64,000 bases of DNA from Hyphomicrobiales bacterium (GTDB lineage: Bacteria > Pseudomonadota > Alphaproteobacteria > Rhizobiales > Rhizobiaceae). Numbering within the stretch: position 1 is the stretch's first letter; each line of letters begins with the position of its first letter. Shown in pieces: positions 42,420 to 51,062 of the stretch. The notes beneath the pieces were generated by a model. It saw nothing but the letters and a program-made list of their open reading frames with translations. It did not search any database and was not told the DNA's origin. The position numbers and the translations under genes were made by a program. The stretch lies in assembly GCA_900471925.1 (NCBI GenBank), contig UCGV01000034.1, forward strand, positions 51,214 to 115,213, given 5' to 3'.

Positions 42420-43304
42420 TCAGAACAGTCTTAAGCCTGGCACGCGTACCCTTAGCCTGTGCAGCGAACTCGAGGCGGTAATATACAGGCTCTTCAGATC
42501 CTCGTCACCGAAGGCGAAATTCGCCACCGGCTCCGGCGTGCGGACAAGGCCGAGCCAATGGCCCGAAGGATCAAAGACATGTATGCCGCCCGGCCCGCAG
42601 CAATAGACATTGCCGCAGCAGTCGATTTTCATGCCATCCGGCGCACCGGGCGCCTCTCCCTTCGTCTCGGCCCAGACTGCACCGCCGGTCAGCGCGCCCT
42701 GCGGTGAGATGGCAAAGACCCGGATATGCTGGCGCTCCGTGTCGTTCACGAAAAGACGCGATTCATCGAGCGAGAAGCAGAGGCCGTTCGGCTGGGCGAA
42801 ATCATCCACCAGCAGCGTCAGGTTGGAACCATCGGGATCGACGCGGTAGACGCCCTGAAAGGAGAGATCCTGCGGCCGTGGCACGCCGTAATATTCCATC
42901 CGCCCATAGGTCGGGTCGGTGAAATAGATGGCGCCGCTTGTCGCAACGACGATGTCGTTCGGGCTGTTGAGTTCCTTGCCCTTGTAGTGCGTGGCAATGA
43001 CGCTCGTGCGACCGTCACGCTCGAGCCTGGTGACGCGGCTCATCGCATGCTCGCAGGTGATCAAACGTCCATCACGGTCCAGGGTATTGCCATTGGCCTT
43101 GTTGCTCGGCCGACGGAAGTCCTCGATGACGCCGGACGCTTTGCGGATATACATGCGGTCTTCCGGCATGTCGCTAAAGACAAGCCATTTCTCATAGGGG
43201 TGCCAGACCGGACCCTCGGTGAAGCCGAGACCGCTTGCCAAGGTCTCCAGCGCCCCGTCGCCAACTACCTCGGCAAAACTCGGATCTCGAGCGCTCTTTG
43301 CCAC
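42420..43304 (-). CDS. SMP-30/gluconolactonase family lactone hydrolase
   Basis: A 294-residue six-bladed propeller enzyme. Metal and catalytic residues can be placed: Glu in GFTEGPVWHPYEKWLVFSD, Asn in ELNSPNDIVVATSGAIYF, and LCFSLDESRLFVNDTERQHI with the late Asp. It hydrolyses a sugar lactone to the aldonic acid. It follows the tautomerase-like gene by three bases and precedes the binding protein by 147 bases, so importer, lactonase and tautomerase form one unit. Confidence 0.92.
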   Translation of the reverse strand: MAKSARDPSFAEVVGDGALETLASGLGFTEGPVWHPYEKWLVFSDMPEDRMYIRKASGVIEDFRRPSNKANGNTLDRDGRLITCEHAMSRVTRLERDGRTSVIATHYKGKELNSPNDIVVATSGAIYFTDPTYGRMEYYGVPRPQDLSFQGVYRVDPDGSNLTLLVDDFAQPNGLCFSLDESRLFVNDTERQHIRVFAISPQGALTGGAVWAETKGEAPGAPDGMKIDCCGNVYCCGPGGIHVFDPSGHWLGLVRTPEPVANFAFGDEDLKSLYITASSSLHRLRVRVPGLRLF

Positions 43305-43307
43305 GGC

Positions 43308-43499
43308 TCAGCCCTTCGAAGACTGCACGGATTTTCCACCGACGAACCAGTCGGACGCCGAGACGTCCTCGAAGACGACCCAGATCGCGTCCTTCGGCAG
43401 TTCGGCCAGCTCGCTGACGGCAGCCGTGACGCGCCGCGCGATCTCGTCCTTGCGCTCCTGGGAATGGCCTTTGAGAATCTGGATGTTGACGAAGGGCAT
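43308..43499 (-). CDS. 4-oxalocrotonate tautomerase-like protein
   Basis: A 63-residue protein: the initiator Met is followed by Pro (MPFVNIQILKGHSQERKDE), so the processed N-terminal Pro1 would be the catalytic base. The rest has the beta-alpha-beta pattern, with AAVSELAELPKDAIWVVFED and the end SASDWFVGGKSV. A keto-enol isomerase on an unsaturated acid is plausible. ATG at 43499 is fixed by the catalytic proline; an upstream start would abolish it. Three bases before the SMP-30 gene. Confidence 0.88.
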   Translation of the reverse strand: MPFVNIQILKGHSQERKDEIARRVTAAVSELAELPKDAIWVVFEDVSASDWFVGGKSVQSSKG

Positions 43500-43606
43500 G
43501 GCGTGTTCTCCCGTGAGCTTTTTATTGCTTGTGCCCGAGTTAGCCACGGATTACCGAGTTCCGCTACGTTTGAAGACGCAGATCTCGATGTGCAAACACA
43601 CACTCG

Positions 43607-44347
43607 TCACGGCTCTTTCGTCGGCGAAGCCTGGTCGATCCAGGCATCAAGGCTCTCCTGCGCTCGCCTCAGCGCATCGACGTTGATCAGGCCACGGGCA
43701 AGGCCCAGATAGATCGCCCGTGTGCGGGAATTGAAGAGCGAGCCCTCCCCGGCCCCGTCCTCGGGCATGACGACACCCAGCTTCTCATAGAGATGGCGGA
43801 TGCGCGCCTGTGCGCCGCGGGTGGAAAGACCGCGGCGGGCGGCGATTGCCTTGTCCGTCAGCCCCAACGCGACATCGATTAGGCTCTCATATTCGCTATC
43901 CGTGATGCCCTCCAGACGATCCTGCACGCGATGCTGGATGCCGCGCACTTCCCGGTCGATGATGCAATGGCCCTCGGCGAAGACGCCGCGCAGGGCCGAA
44001 CGCATGCCCTCCTCCGAAGCTGATTTCAGCACATAGCCATAAACAGTGCCAGGCGGCACGATGCGCGCCACTCCACGCACGTAGGATTCGTCTGCGAAAT
44101 TTGACCAGAAAAGTATCTGCGTATCGGTCCGCCGGCTCCAGATGGATCGCGCCACTTCGATGCCTGTGGCTTTCGGCAATTGCAGGTCGAGCACCACGTG
44201 GCGCGGCTCGCGGCTTCGTGCGAGATCGATTGCGACGTCGCCGCTGCCTGCCTCGATCACCTCGACATCACCTGGCCAAAGATGTTCGATCGTGGCCCGT
44301 ACAAAAGCGCGATGCAATCCGTCATCCTCGGCAATCATCACCAGCAT
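43607..44347 (-). CDS. Response regulator with LuxR-like DNA-binding domain
   Basis: A 246-residue regulator. The receiver has AEDD at 5-8, phospho-acceptor Asp in HVVLDLQLPKATG near 60, and Lys in YVLKSASEEGM near 112. A helix-turn-helix of the LuxR type follows (ITDSEYESLIDVALGLTDKA, then GAQARIRHLYEKLG). The C-terminal extension of about 50 residues is unusual. It directly follows the kinase gene (one-base gap) and lies 107 bases before the tautomerase gene, so it may control the importer cluster. The ATG at 44347 is chosen because it opens the receiver. Confidence 0.9.
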   Translation of the reverse strand: MLVMIAEDDGLHRAFVRATIEHLWPGDVEVIEAGSGDVAIDLARSREPRHVVLDLQLPKATGIEVARSIWSRRTDTQILFWSNFADESYVRGVARIVPPGTVYGYVLKSASEEGMRSALRGVFAEGHCIIDREVRGIQHRVQDRLEGITDSEYESLIDVALGLTDKAIAARRGLSTRGAQARIRHLYEKLGVVMPEDGAGEGSLFNSRTRAIYLGLARGLINVDALRRAQESLDAWIDQASPTKEP

Positions 44348-44348
44348 A

Positions 44349-45629
44349 TCAGAGCCTCCTGGCAGCATTTGCTGCCACTCCCTCCTGTGGCAGCGCGCCG
44401 GGTGAGATCGTCTCGCCCTCAAGCGGCATCGCAATTGTCACCCGCGTCCCGCCCTTGCGGCTGGAGCGGCCGATGCGAAGCTGCGCACCGATCAGCGCCG
44501 CCCGCGTCTGCATATGCCCGATGCCGCCGCTCGCCTGCGGGTCGGCCAGAACACCCCCCGCCCCGTCGTCGCTGACGACAACCTTCAGCAGCGATGGCGT
44601 CGATTCCAGGCTGACATCTATACGCCGCGGCGCAGCATGCTTGACGGCGTTGTTGATCGCCTCCTGAGCGATCCGATAGATCGCCGTCAGAGTGCGCTCC
44701 GGCAGCATGTCGGCGGCGCCATCGCTGGTATCCTGGATCCGAACGGCAATCGATGGTGTTGCCCGGCTGACACTGCGGTTGAGATGCGCCTCTATGGCAT
44801 CGCGCAGGCCAAAGAGTTCGAGCACGCTCGGGCGCATATCGTCGACAATGTGGCGCAGCTCCGTCAGGCAATTGACGATTTCACGCTCAAGATCCGCAAG
44901 CTGGGTGACGCCAGCCATGCCATGGCGGTGCAGTGCAGAAACCTGGCGCACGACGCGCGCCAGATCGGCAAGCGTCTGATCGTGCAGGTCCATGGCGATA
45001 CGTCGCCGCTCCTGCTCCATGCCCTCGGTCAGCCGGGATGCGCCAACGCGCAGGATCTCTTCGCGGTTGCGCGCATCGCTTTCTGCCATCATCGCCCGAC
45101 GTGCCTCCTCGCTCTGGATCAATGCGAAAATATAGGGCGCGATGAATTCGGCGCAGTGCTGGGCGATCTCAAGATCGGCGGGCGTGTAACAGCCAGGCTC
45201 GTGCCTGCTGATATTGAGAGCGCCGATGATTTCGCCTCTTGCCCGCATTGGTACGACAATTCGGCTGCGCAACCGGGCCGTAAAAATCGGCTCGTCTATT
45301 GCACCTGTGAAATGAAACCTCTCGTCTCCGAGCGCGTCGTCGCTCAAAAGATAGGGCAGCTCGCCTCGGAGCACTGCACGTACCGGGCTCAATTCTACCG
45401 GCGGTGGGCTGAGTGCGAGGTCGCTCCAGCTCGTCTGGCAGCCCGTCTCGTAGCAGATGTGGCTTTGGCCGTCGTTCAGCAGGACTGCGACATCGATATG
45501 ATCATGTGGAAGCAGCTTGAAGATCTCTGTCGCCGTCGCCCGAAACGCTGCCCCGGCTTCAATATGTCCGGCAAAGGCACGCGAGATCGCGAGCAGCCGG
45601 TCGAACAGCTCTCCATCGTGTCTGATCAT
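44349..45629 (-). CDS. Cytoplasmic GAF-domain sensor histidine kinase (HisKA_3)
   Basis: A 426-residue soluble kinase without transmembrane segments. The N-terminal half (about 10-165) is a GAF domain, with RSRIVVPMRARGEIIGALNI as the recognisable core. The phospho-acceptor His is in RRIAMDLHDQTLADLARVV at about 217, and the HATPase_c domain has the N-box AQEAINNAVKHAAPRR and GTRVTIAMPLEGE at the end. It senses a small molecule and phosphorylates the adjacent regulator. A very strong Shine-Dalgarno (GAAGGAGGAACG) precedes the ATG at 45629. Confidence 0.92.
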   Translation of the reverse strand: MIRHDGELFDRLLAISRAFAGHIEAGAAFRATATEIFKLLPHDHIDVAVLLNDGQSHICYETGCQTSWSDLALSPPPVELSPVRAVLRGELPYLLSDDALGDERFHFTGAIDEPIFTARLRSRIVVPMRARGEIIGALNISRHEPGCYTPADLEIAQHCAEFIAPYIFALIQSEEARRAMMAESDARNREEILRVGASRLTEGMEQERRRIAMDLHDQTLADLARVVRQVSALHRHGMAGVTQLADLEREIVNCLTELRHIVDDMRPSVLELFGLRDAIEAHLNRSVSRATPSIAVRIQDTSDGAADMLPERTLTAIYRIAQEAINNAVKHAAPRRIDVSLESTPSLLKVVVSDDGAGGVLADPQASGGIGHMQTRAALIGAQLRIGRSSRKGGTRVTIAMPLEGETISPGALPQEGVAANAARRL

Positions 45630-45946
45630 CGTTCCTCCTTCGACAATCGCGCTCCTCCTCGAAGCACGACATTAATGACACGTTCAGCTGAAGAAGACAC
45701 TCTTTGCGATTGACGCGCGGCTCCCAGGATGGGTCGCACCCCGACTGGCTTCATGCGGCTTGGCAGCCAGTCGCACGGTCTTCCCTGCCTTAACTTTCGG
45801 TGATGCGCCGTTGGCGGGGTCGTCCCTGAGACGAGGAGAGGAGGATGCCGCCGGTTAAATCAACGATCCGTGCCTCAGCCTCCGAAACGAATTGGGCGTT
45901 CCATGATATTTTGAATAGTCGTATTTCGTCTCCCAACCCGGGGAGC

Positions 45947-46241
45947 CTGCATGACATTGCGTCTATCGGGAGCTCACGTTATGGGGCTCACCAAGTCTTT
46001 GGGCAAAGAGCTTGCGAAGACCGGAATCGCCGTCAACGCCATTACACCGGCCACAGCGAAGACGCCGATACTTGACGGTCTGACGCCCGAATTCATTGAA
46101 TACATGCTGGTCAGGATCCCGCGAGATCGCTTCGCCGAACTTACGGAGATTGCGGCGATGACGGCATGGCTCCTGTCGGAGGAAAACTCGTTTACGACGG
46201 CGTCCACATTCGATCTTAGCGGCGGAAGAACGACTTACTAA
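45947..46241 (+). pseudogene. Decayed short-chain dehydrogenase (C-terminal part)
   Basis: One frame reads HDIASI at 45950-45967, the end of the usual N(I/V)ASI segment; after a shift of frame comes GAHVMGLTKSLGKELAK, then GIAVNAITPATAKTPI and the end TFDLSGGRTTY. These are the C-terminal half of an SDR dehydrogenase, but the Tyr-x-x-x-Lys active site (normally YSASKAG) is lost in the joint, and there is no Rossmann N-terminus. The loss of the active site and of the first half shows it is a pseudogene. Confidence 0.75.
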
Positions 46242-46295
46242 GTGCATCAATTGCCGCCTCGCGGCACCGCATTGACTGATCAGCGCGGTGCGTCC

Positions 46296-46520
46296 CTAAG
46301 CAAGTTCGACAAGCGCCTGCTGGATTGACCGTTCTGTCTCGGTATCGAGGCCGATGTCGTCTCGTCCAAGATCAGGACCAGCGGGTTCTTGAGGAATATC
46401 CTGGCAACCACAAACTTGCTTCTGGCTGTCCGGAGGCTTCACGCCACCGTCGCCGACAACGGTGAGCCCTTTGTCGACGTCTGAAGCCAACGAATGGCTT
46501 CGTTCGAGGCTCGCCGGTCC
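46296..46520 (-). pseudogene. Decayed ABC transporter ATPase fragment with frameshifts
   Basis: The minus strand reads DKGLTVVGDGGVK then a corrupted signature (normally LSGGQKQRVAIARA), RIFLKNPLVLILDETTSA in a second frame, and LDTETERSIQQALVELA with a stop at 46296 in the first frame. Two single-base shifts would restore the signature and Walker B of an exporter-type ABC ATPase. No N-terminus remains. It is a remnant of a larger transporter gene. Confidence 0.75.
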
Positions 46521-46605
46521 GCAATCATCGACTTTCGCTTGCGACTTGATCCTTGCAAATGACACGGCAAAGTAGCAATGTTTGCTCAGGCCGGGGGACC
46601 AGGAT

Positions 46606-48585
46606 ATGGGCAAGATTACGTCTGCGCATGCTTATGTGAACAACGAAGTTGCCTTCATTGCCTGGGACATCGACGAGAAGATTCCCGGCTGCCTGGGGTT
46701 TGAGGTCGTTCGGGTCTACCTTGATGCAGATGGCAGCGTTGCAAAAAAAGCTGACGGCACAGAGGATCGTGTAACCTGCGCAGCGTGGGTCGCGTTCAAG
46801 GGACAGCGCAACCCTCACTGGCTTCCACAAACCACATCGATATGGCCAATCCAGAAGCTGTCCTGGCGAGATCTCACCCTCCGGAAGCGCCGGGATGCAA
46901 TGACACGAAGGCCCGACGAGGTTCGGGTCCACTATGAGATCCGTCCTCTTGGCGATCTCGCGCCCGGTCTGGACCCAGCGCCCGACCCCACACCGAAAGT
47001 GGTCACTGTCACCAAGCGCGATTCCAAGGGCAAGCCCGTGAAAGACGCGGCAGGCGTGATTGAGAAGATGTCCGCCAAAGCCTACGAGGGCAAACCACGA
47101 CCTCTTGGCTACCTTGGGCCGGCCGTTGCCACCAACCCGGTACATGTCACAAGAAAGCGCGGTAAGTTCGAGTCGACATTTACGAATGGTATTCTCGCAG
47201 CGCAATGGCTTCGCAACATTCTGTTCGAAGATGGGGTCAAGAAACCTAATGAACTGATCGACATGATTTCCGATCCGCAGAACGGCATCAGGAAATATTT
47301 GGCCGGCGATGTCGTGCCCATGCTGCGGGAATTCCTATCCCAAGACGGGAAATTCCTGATCGGCCTTTATGAGCTTGAAGACCGGGAGCTCGTCGATCTC
47401 CTTATCGCAAACAAAGCGAAAATACGCATCATCCTGGCAAACACGTCCCAGGAAAAAGGTGTCTGGGACATCCGAAACAGCGCTGCCCGCAAGGAGCTCA
47501 TTGACGCTGGCATCAACATCCAGCACCGCATGTTTAACAACCAAGCCCAGATCGGACATAACAAGTTTGTGGTGCATATCCCGAGCGGCGGCGCCGATCG
47601 CAGTGTGTTCACAGGGAGCACTAACTGGACCTCGACCGGTGTGGCTGGTCAGTCAAACAACGCACTTATCGTCCGCGACGACAAGGTTGCCGGAGCCTAT
47701 GCCGACTATTGGCAGCGAATGTTTGACGACAAGATCGAGGTGCCGACGCCGTTCGGAAAACCAATGTCGAGAAACCAGCAGGGCAAGGCGTTTCGAAAGG
47801 ACAACGAGACGCCGCATTCCGTGCCGGTAGGGCAAGGGACAAATGTCGAGATATGGTTCTCCCCAAATATGCAGAGTCGTTCCAAGGGGAAAGCGATCCC
47901 GCCCGATCTTCAGGCCGTCTATCGACGAATGCGCAAAGCAGAAGATGCCATCCTGTTTCTCGCATTCTACCCGGGACAATCGGCTCATGATTGCATCGTC
48001 GGCGAGGCAATCGAAATTGGAACGAAGAAGGACCGACAGCTGATCGTCACCGGCGCAGTTTCAAGTCCGCAGGCGATGCCGAACTATGTTCCCGTAGACA
48101 AGAAAGGCACCAAGGACGAGAGCGACGATGATCCTGCGGTGTCTCCTCACACTTTCGAGGACGGCAATGTCACGATCGTGCGGGCCTCTCGCATAGACGA
48201 TCGAAGCCTGCTTGCGGACTTTGGCGCCGAAGAGCTGACGGCGAAGAAAGTCGGGGCGATCATTCACGACAAGGTTCTCGTCATTGACCCCCTCTCCGAT
48301 GATTGCGTCGTCGTATTGGGAAGCCACAACCTCGGCTTCAAAGCTTCTTACGCCAATGACGAGAACATGTTGATCATAGCGGGCGACAAGGCCCTGGCGC
48401 AGGCTTATGCCGTGCACATCCTTGATGTTTATGACCATTACCGATTTCGAGCGGTTGAGGCGGAACTGAAGAGCAAGGGCAAAAAGGGCTGGTCGGGCTT
48501 CCTCGATACGGACGATCGTTGGCTTGATGGATATGCCGATCGATCAAAGGGTGCGTTGACGCGCTATTTCGCCATCGGCTCGTGA
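46606..48585 (+). CDS. Phospholipase-D-like protein with two HKD motifs
   Basis: A 659-residue protein with no signal peptide. The first 210 residues form an unrecognised domain (SAHAYVNNEVAFIAWDIDEK, later RRPDEVRVHYEIRPLGDLAP). Two phospholipase-D-type active sites follow: His318-Asn-Lys in GHNKFVVHI with GSTNWTSTG after it, and His554-Asp-Lys in IIHDKVLVIDPLSDD with LGSHNLGFKAS after it. The first is HxKxxxxx-like with a polar substitution in the Asp position. It could be a nuclease or lipase. The ATG at 46606 has GGGGGA upstream. It heads a three-gene operon. Confidence 0.88.
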   Translation: MGKITSAHAYVNNEVAFIAWDIDEKIPGCLGFEVVRVYLDADGSVAKKADGTEDRVTCAAWVAFKGQRNPHWLPQTTSIWPIQKLSWRDLTLRKRRDAMTRRPDEVRVHYEIRPLGDLAPGLDPAPDPTPKVVTVTKRDSKGKPVKDAAGVIEKMSAKAYEGKPRPLGYLGPAVATNPVHVTRKRGKFESTFTNGILAAQWLRNILFEDGVKKPNELIDMISDPQNGIRKYLAGDVVPMLREFLSQDGKFLIGLYELEDRELVDLLIANKAKIRIILANTSQEKGVWDIRNSAARKELIDAGINIQHRMFNNQAQIGHNKFVVHIPSGGADRSVFTGSTNWTSTGVAGQSNNALIVRDDKVAGAYADYWQRMFDDKIEVPTPFGKPMSRNQQGKAFRKDNETPHSVPVGQGTNVEIWFSPNMQSRSKGKAIPPDLQAVYRRMRKAEDAILFLAFYPGQSAHDCIVGEAIEIGTKKDRQLIVTGAVSSPQAMPNYVPVDKKGTKDESDDDPAVSPHTFEDGNVTIVRASRIDDRSLLADFGAEELTAKKVGAIIHDKVLVIDPLSDDCVVVLGSHNLGFKASYANDENMLIIAGDKALAQAYAVHILDVYDHYRFRAVEAELKSKGKKGWSGFLDTDDRWLDGYADRSKGALTRYFAIGS

Positions 48586-48641
48586 CCGATCATCTCACGC
48601 CACCGCCAACCAACAATCTTGATGTGGTATTGGAGAAGACA

Positions 48642-49733
48642 ATGAGGTTTGCACTGTTTGCCGCTGCCTTTCTGGTCTCTGCGACGAGCTCAATGGCCGC
48701 TCAAGTGAAGCTGGGCAATTGGAACATTCAGACGCTGGTCTATGCCGGTGATCCTCACACGGTCTTCCCGGACGACTACGTGCGCACCGCATCCGACTTC
48801 ACCGACCTGAAGCTCTGGCGCGATCAAGCCGGGGCGGATGTTTTTTTTCTGCAGGAAGTCACGAGCCCCGCCGCCATCAACGAGGTATTCCCGACCTCGG
48901 AAGGCTGGCAGTATTGCATTAGCGGCCAGTTCTCCAAGGATGAAGCCATCGGGACAGGACCGGTCTGCACTGCCGCGGAAATCGCCCCGCCGAAACCGGC
49001 CGGCGCGACGAGAAGCCAATATACCGCGGTGGCCTGGCGCGCCCAGGCGGGCGTCACCGTCGGCCCCGTGGACGACTACACAGCGCTCAATGTTAAGTCG
49101 GTCGACAGCGATGGCACAATCCGAGATGTTCGCTGGGGTCTGGACGTTTCCCTCACGGCGGGGTCGACCTCACTTCGCGTGCTGGTCGTCCATATGAAAT
49201 CCGGATGCTTCGATGACCGGGTCAATTTTCGTCTATTCACGGTGGACCCGGCGACAACCCCGCCCGTGAAGGACGCTTGCGAAACCCTTGGGCGGCAAAT
49301 GTTTCCTCTGCATGCCTGGATCTCGGCCCGCGAGGCCGTCGGCGACGCCTGGATGGTCGTGGGTGATTTCAATCGGCGCCTCGACGCTGGCGCAGGGCGC
49401 AATCAGGATGAGGTCCTGCAGGCAATAACAGCCTATTCGCCTGGAGCGGACGGGCATGACCGAGACAATCGACAGGACATTACCGTCTACCGGGCGCCAT
49501 ACAAGGTGCCATCTTCCTGCTGGGCAGATACGCTCGATGCGCTTCCCGCCAATCTCGCTGACGCTGACAACTACAATATGCTTCCGATCGAGTTTTTCCT
49601 CTTTGGAAAAACTGCTCGTACAAAACTCGACCCGACCTCGGAGCGGCAGTTCGCTTGGCTGCCTTCGTCGGCCGCTGACCCAAAGCGTCTGTCTGATCAT
49701 TGCCCGAGCACGATCGTGTTTCATGGGCAGTGA
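48642..49733 (+). CDS. Secreted endonuclease/exonuclease/phosphatase-family protein
   Basis: A 363-residue protein with a signal peptide at 1-20 (RFALFAAAFLVSATSSMAA). The EEP metal-dependent phosphodiesterase fold is shown by LGNWNIQTLV (Asn), VFFLQEV (metal Glu), VVHMKSGC (His), VVGDFNRRLD (Asp/Asn) and RLSDHCPSTI (Asp-His), so it should cleave DNA, RNA or a phospho-inositol/lipid outside the cytoplasm. The ATG at 48642 has GGAGAAG upstream and starts the signal peptide. It follows the phospholipase-D-like gene by 56 bases. Confidence 0.88.
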   Translation: MRFALFAAAFLVSATSSMAAQVKLGNWNIQTLVYAGDPHTVFPDDYVRTASDFTDLKLWRDQAGADVFFLQEVTSPAAINEVFPTSEGWQYCISGQFSKDEAIGTGPVCTAAEIAPPKPAGATRSQYTAVAWRAQAGVTVGPVDDYTALNVKSVDSDGTIRDVRWGLDVSLTAGSTSLRVLVVHMKSGCFDDRVNFRLFTVDPATTPPVKDACETLGRQMFPLHAWISAREAVGDAWMVVGDFNRRLDAGAGRNQDEVLQAITAYSPGADGHDRDNRQDITVYRAPYKVPSSCWADTLDALPANLADADNYNMLPIEFFLFGKTARTKLDPTSERQFAWLPSSAADPKRLSDHCPSTIVFHGQ

Positions 49734-49758
49734 TTTGGTGGAACGCGCTGGAGTGACG

Positions 49759-50799
49759 ATGAAGCCAAATTTTCGATTGCTGTTCACTCTCCCCGAGCCG
49801 GCCGCGGTAGAGACCATCGCGGTTGCGTTCGACGCGCCTTATGCGCTGATCGCAACGTCTTCATCCCTGTGGCAGATCGACGAGGCATTCTCATCAGCCG
49901 CCATGCCCCAAAAAGTCGCAGTGCCGGAAGGAGAAATCCAGAACCTTTATCAGTTTCACGACGGGTTGTATCTTCTGCAGCGGACTCTCGACGATGGCAG
50001 TGGCAACGTGCTGCTGCGCAGTACCGATCATGCCGCAACCTTCACGGCGGTCGACGCCGCGTTGACGGTGGACGAGGCCGGCTTCGAAACCAAACTCAAC
50101 CCGACGCGCATGGCAGCATCCGCCGGTTTGAAGTTCATCAATGCGGGGGGCGGTCGCAACGTGCTGGTGTCTGATGACGACGGTCAAAGCTGGACACTGC
50201 TCCATGGCATGCTCGCCAACATGACCTGCTACGCAGGTAAGTTCCTGCTCCAGAATGACGTCATGTTTATTGGGGGAGAGTGCCCCCTCGACACTGCGTA
50301 CTTGATGAGGGGAACCCTGTCGCCCGATCTCAAAGCATGGCGTGACCCACCGGTGTCGGTGGCTCCTGGCGATCTTTCCAATCGAAACGTCCAATTCATC
50401 AATCACGCCAAGCCTTGGGACATGATCCTGGCCGGGGTAGAGGGTGGCCTACTTGGGAGCCGAGATTTGGGCCACAGCTGGCAATGGCTCATCCGGGAAG
50501 AGATCGGAGGTGGCGGTCCTTATCCCTATGTTCAGCAGTTCGTTACCCTCGCGGGATCCGACGAAAACGCAATCGCGGGCGGTTACGACAAGGGCAACAA
50601 TGCACGCTCCTACCTGGCCGTCACCTTCGATCGCGGGCAAACATGGACCGATATATCCGGTTCGATCCAATCGTTCGCCACAGATCCAAGGCAGGCTTTG
50701 GCGCTGTTTTCTCATCCCGACGGGCGGATTATCGTGGCCGTGCAGGACTTTGCCAACGCCGCCATCGTCTTTGCCGAATTGACCGGCCTCGAGGCTTGA
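49759..50799 (+). CDS. Beta-propeller-like protein (BNR/exo-sialidase-type repeats)
   Basis: A 346-residue protein without a clear signal peptide. Asp-box-like turns recur: VLVSDDDGQSWTLLHG, LGSRDLGHSWQWLIRE and VTFDRGQTWTDISG, spaced as blades of a propeller. No catalytic residues were identified. It would be a binding or scaffold partner of the two upstream phosphodiesterase-type proteins. ATG 49759 is favoured by GGAG; ATG 49723 would overlap the preceding gene and add 12 residues. Function unknown. Confidence 0.7.
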   Translation: MKPNFRLLFTLPEPAAVETIAVAFDAPYALIATSSSLWQIDEAFSSAAMPQKVAVPEGEIQNLYQFHDGLYLLQRTLDDGSGNVLLRSTDHAATFTAVDAALTVDEAGFETKLNPTRMAASAGLKFINAGGGRNVLVSDDDGQSWTLLHGMLANMTCYAGKFLLQNDVMFIGGECPLDTAYLMRGTLSPDLKAWRDPPVSVAPGDLSNRNVQFINHAKPWDMILAGVEGGLLGSRDLGHSWQWLIREEIGGGGPYPYVQQFVTLAGSDENAIAGGYDKGNNARSYLAVTFDRGQTWTDISGSIQSFATDPRQALALFSHPDGRIIVAVQDFANAAIVFAELTGLEA

Positions 50800-51062
50800 G
50801 TTGCCGGTCCCACTTGGCCCAGCACTGGCATCGCGGTCGGAGATGCTGGGTAAAAATCTTCCCTTGACGGCAGACAGACGGCTGATGTGGGGGACATGAC
50901 TGTGAGGTATGACTGCGAGCCGGAAGCCGACCGACATTCAGCAGTCGATCGGATATCCAAGGCGGTTACCTCGGAACATATTGCAGGAAATACCTGCTGC
51001 AGTTATCGCATAGTTGGACGAAATCCCGTTTGCCAACCTGGCAAAGTGTTCTGCTCAGGAGC

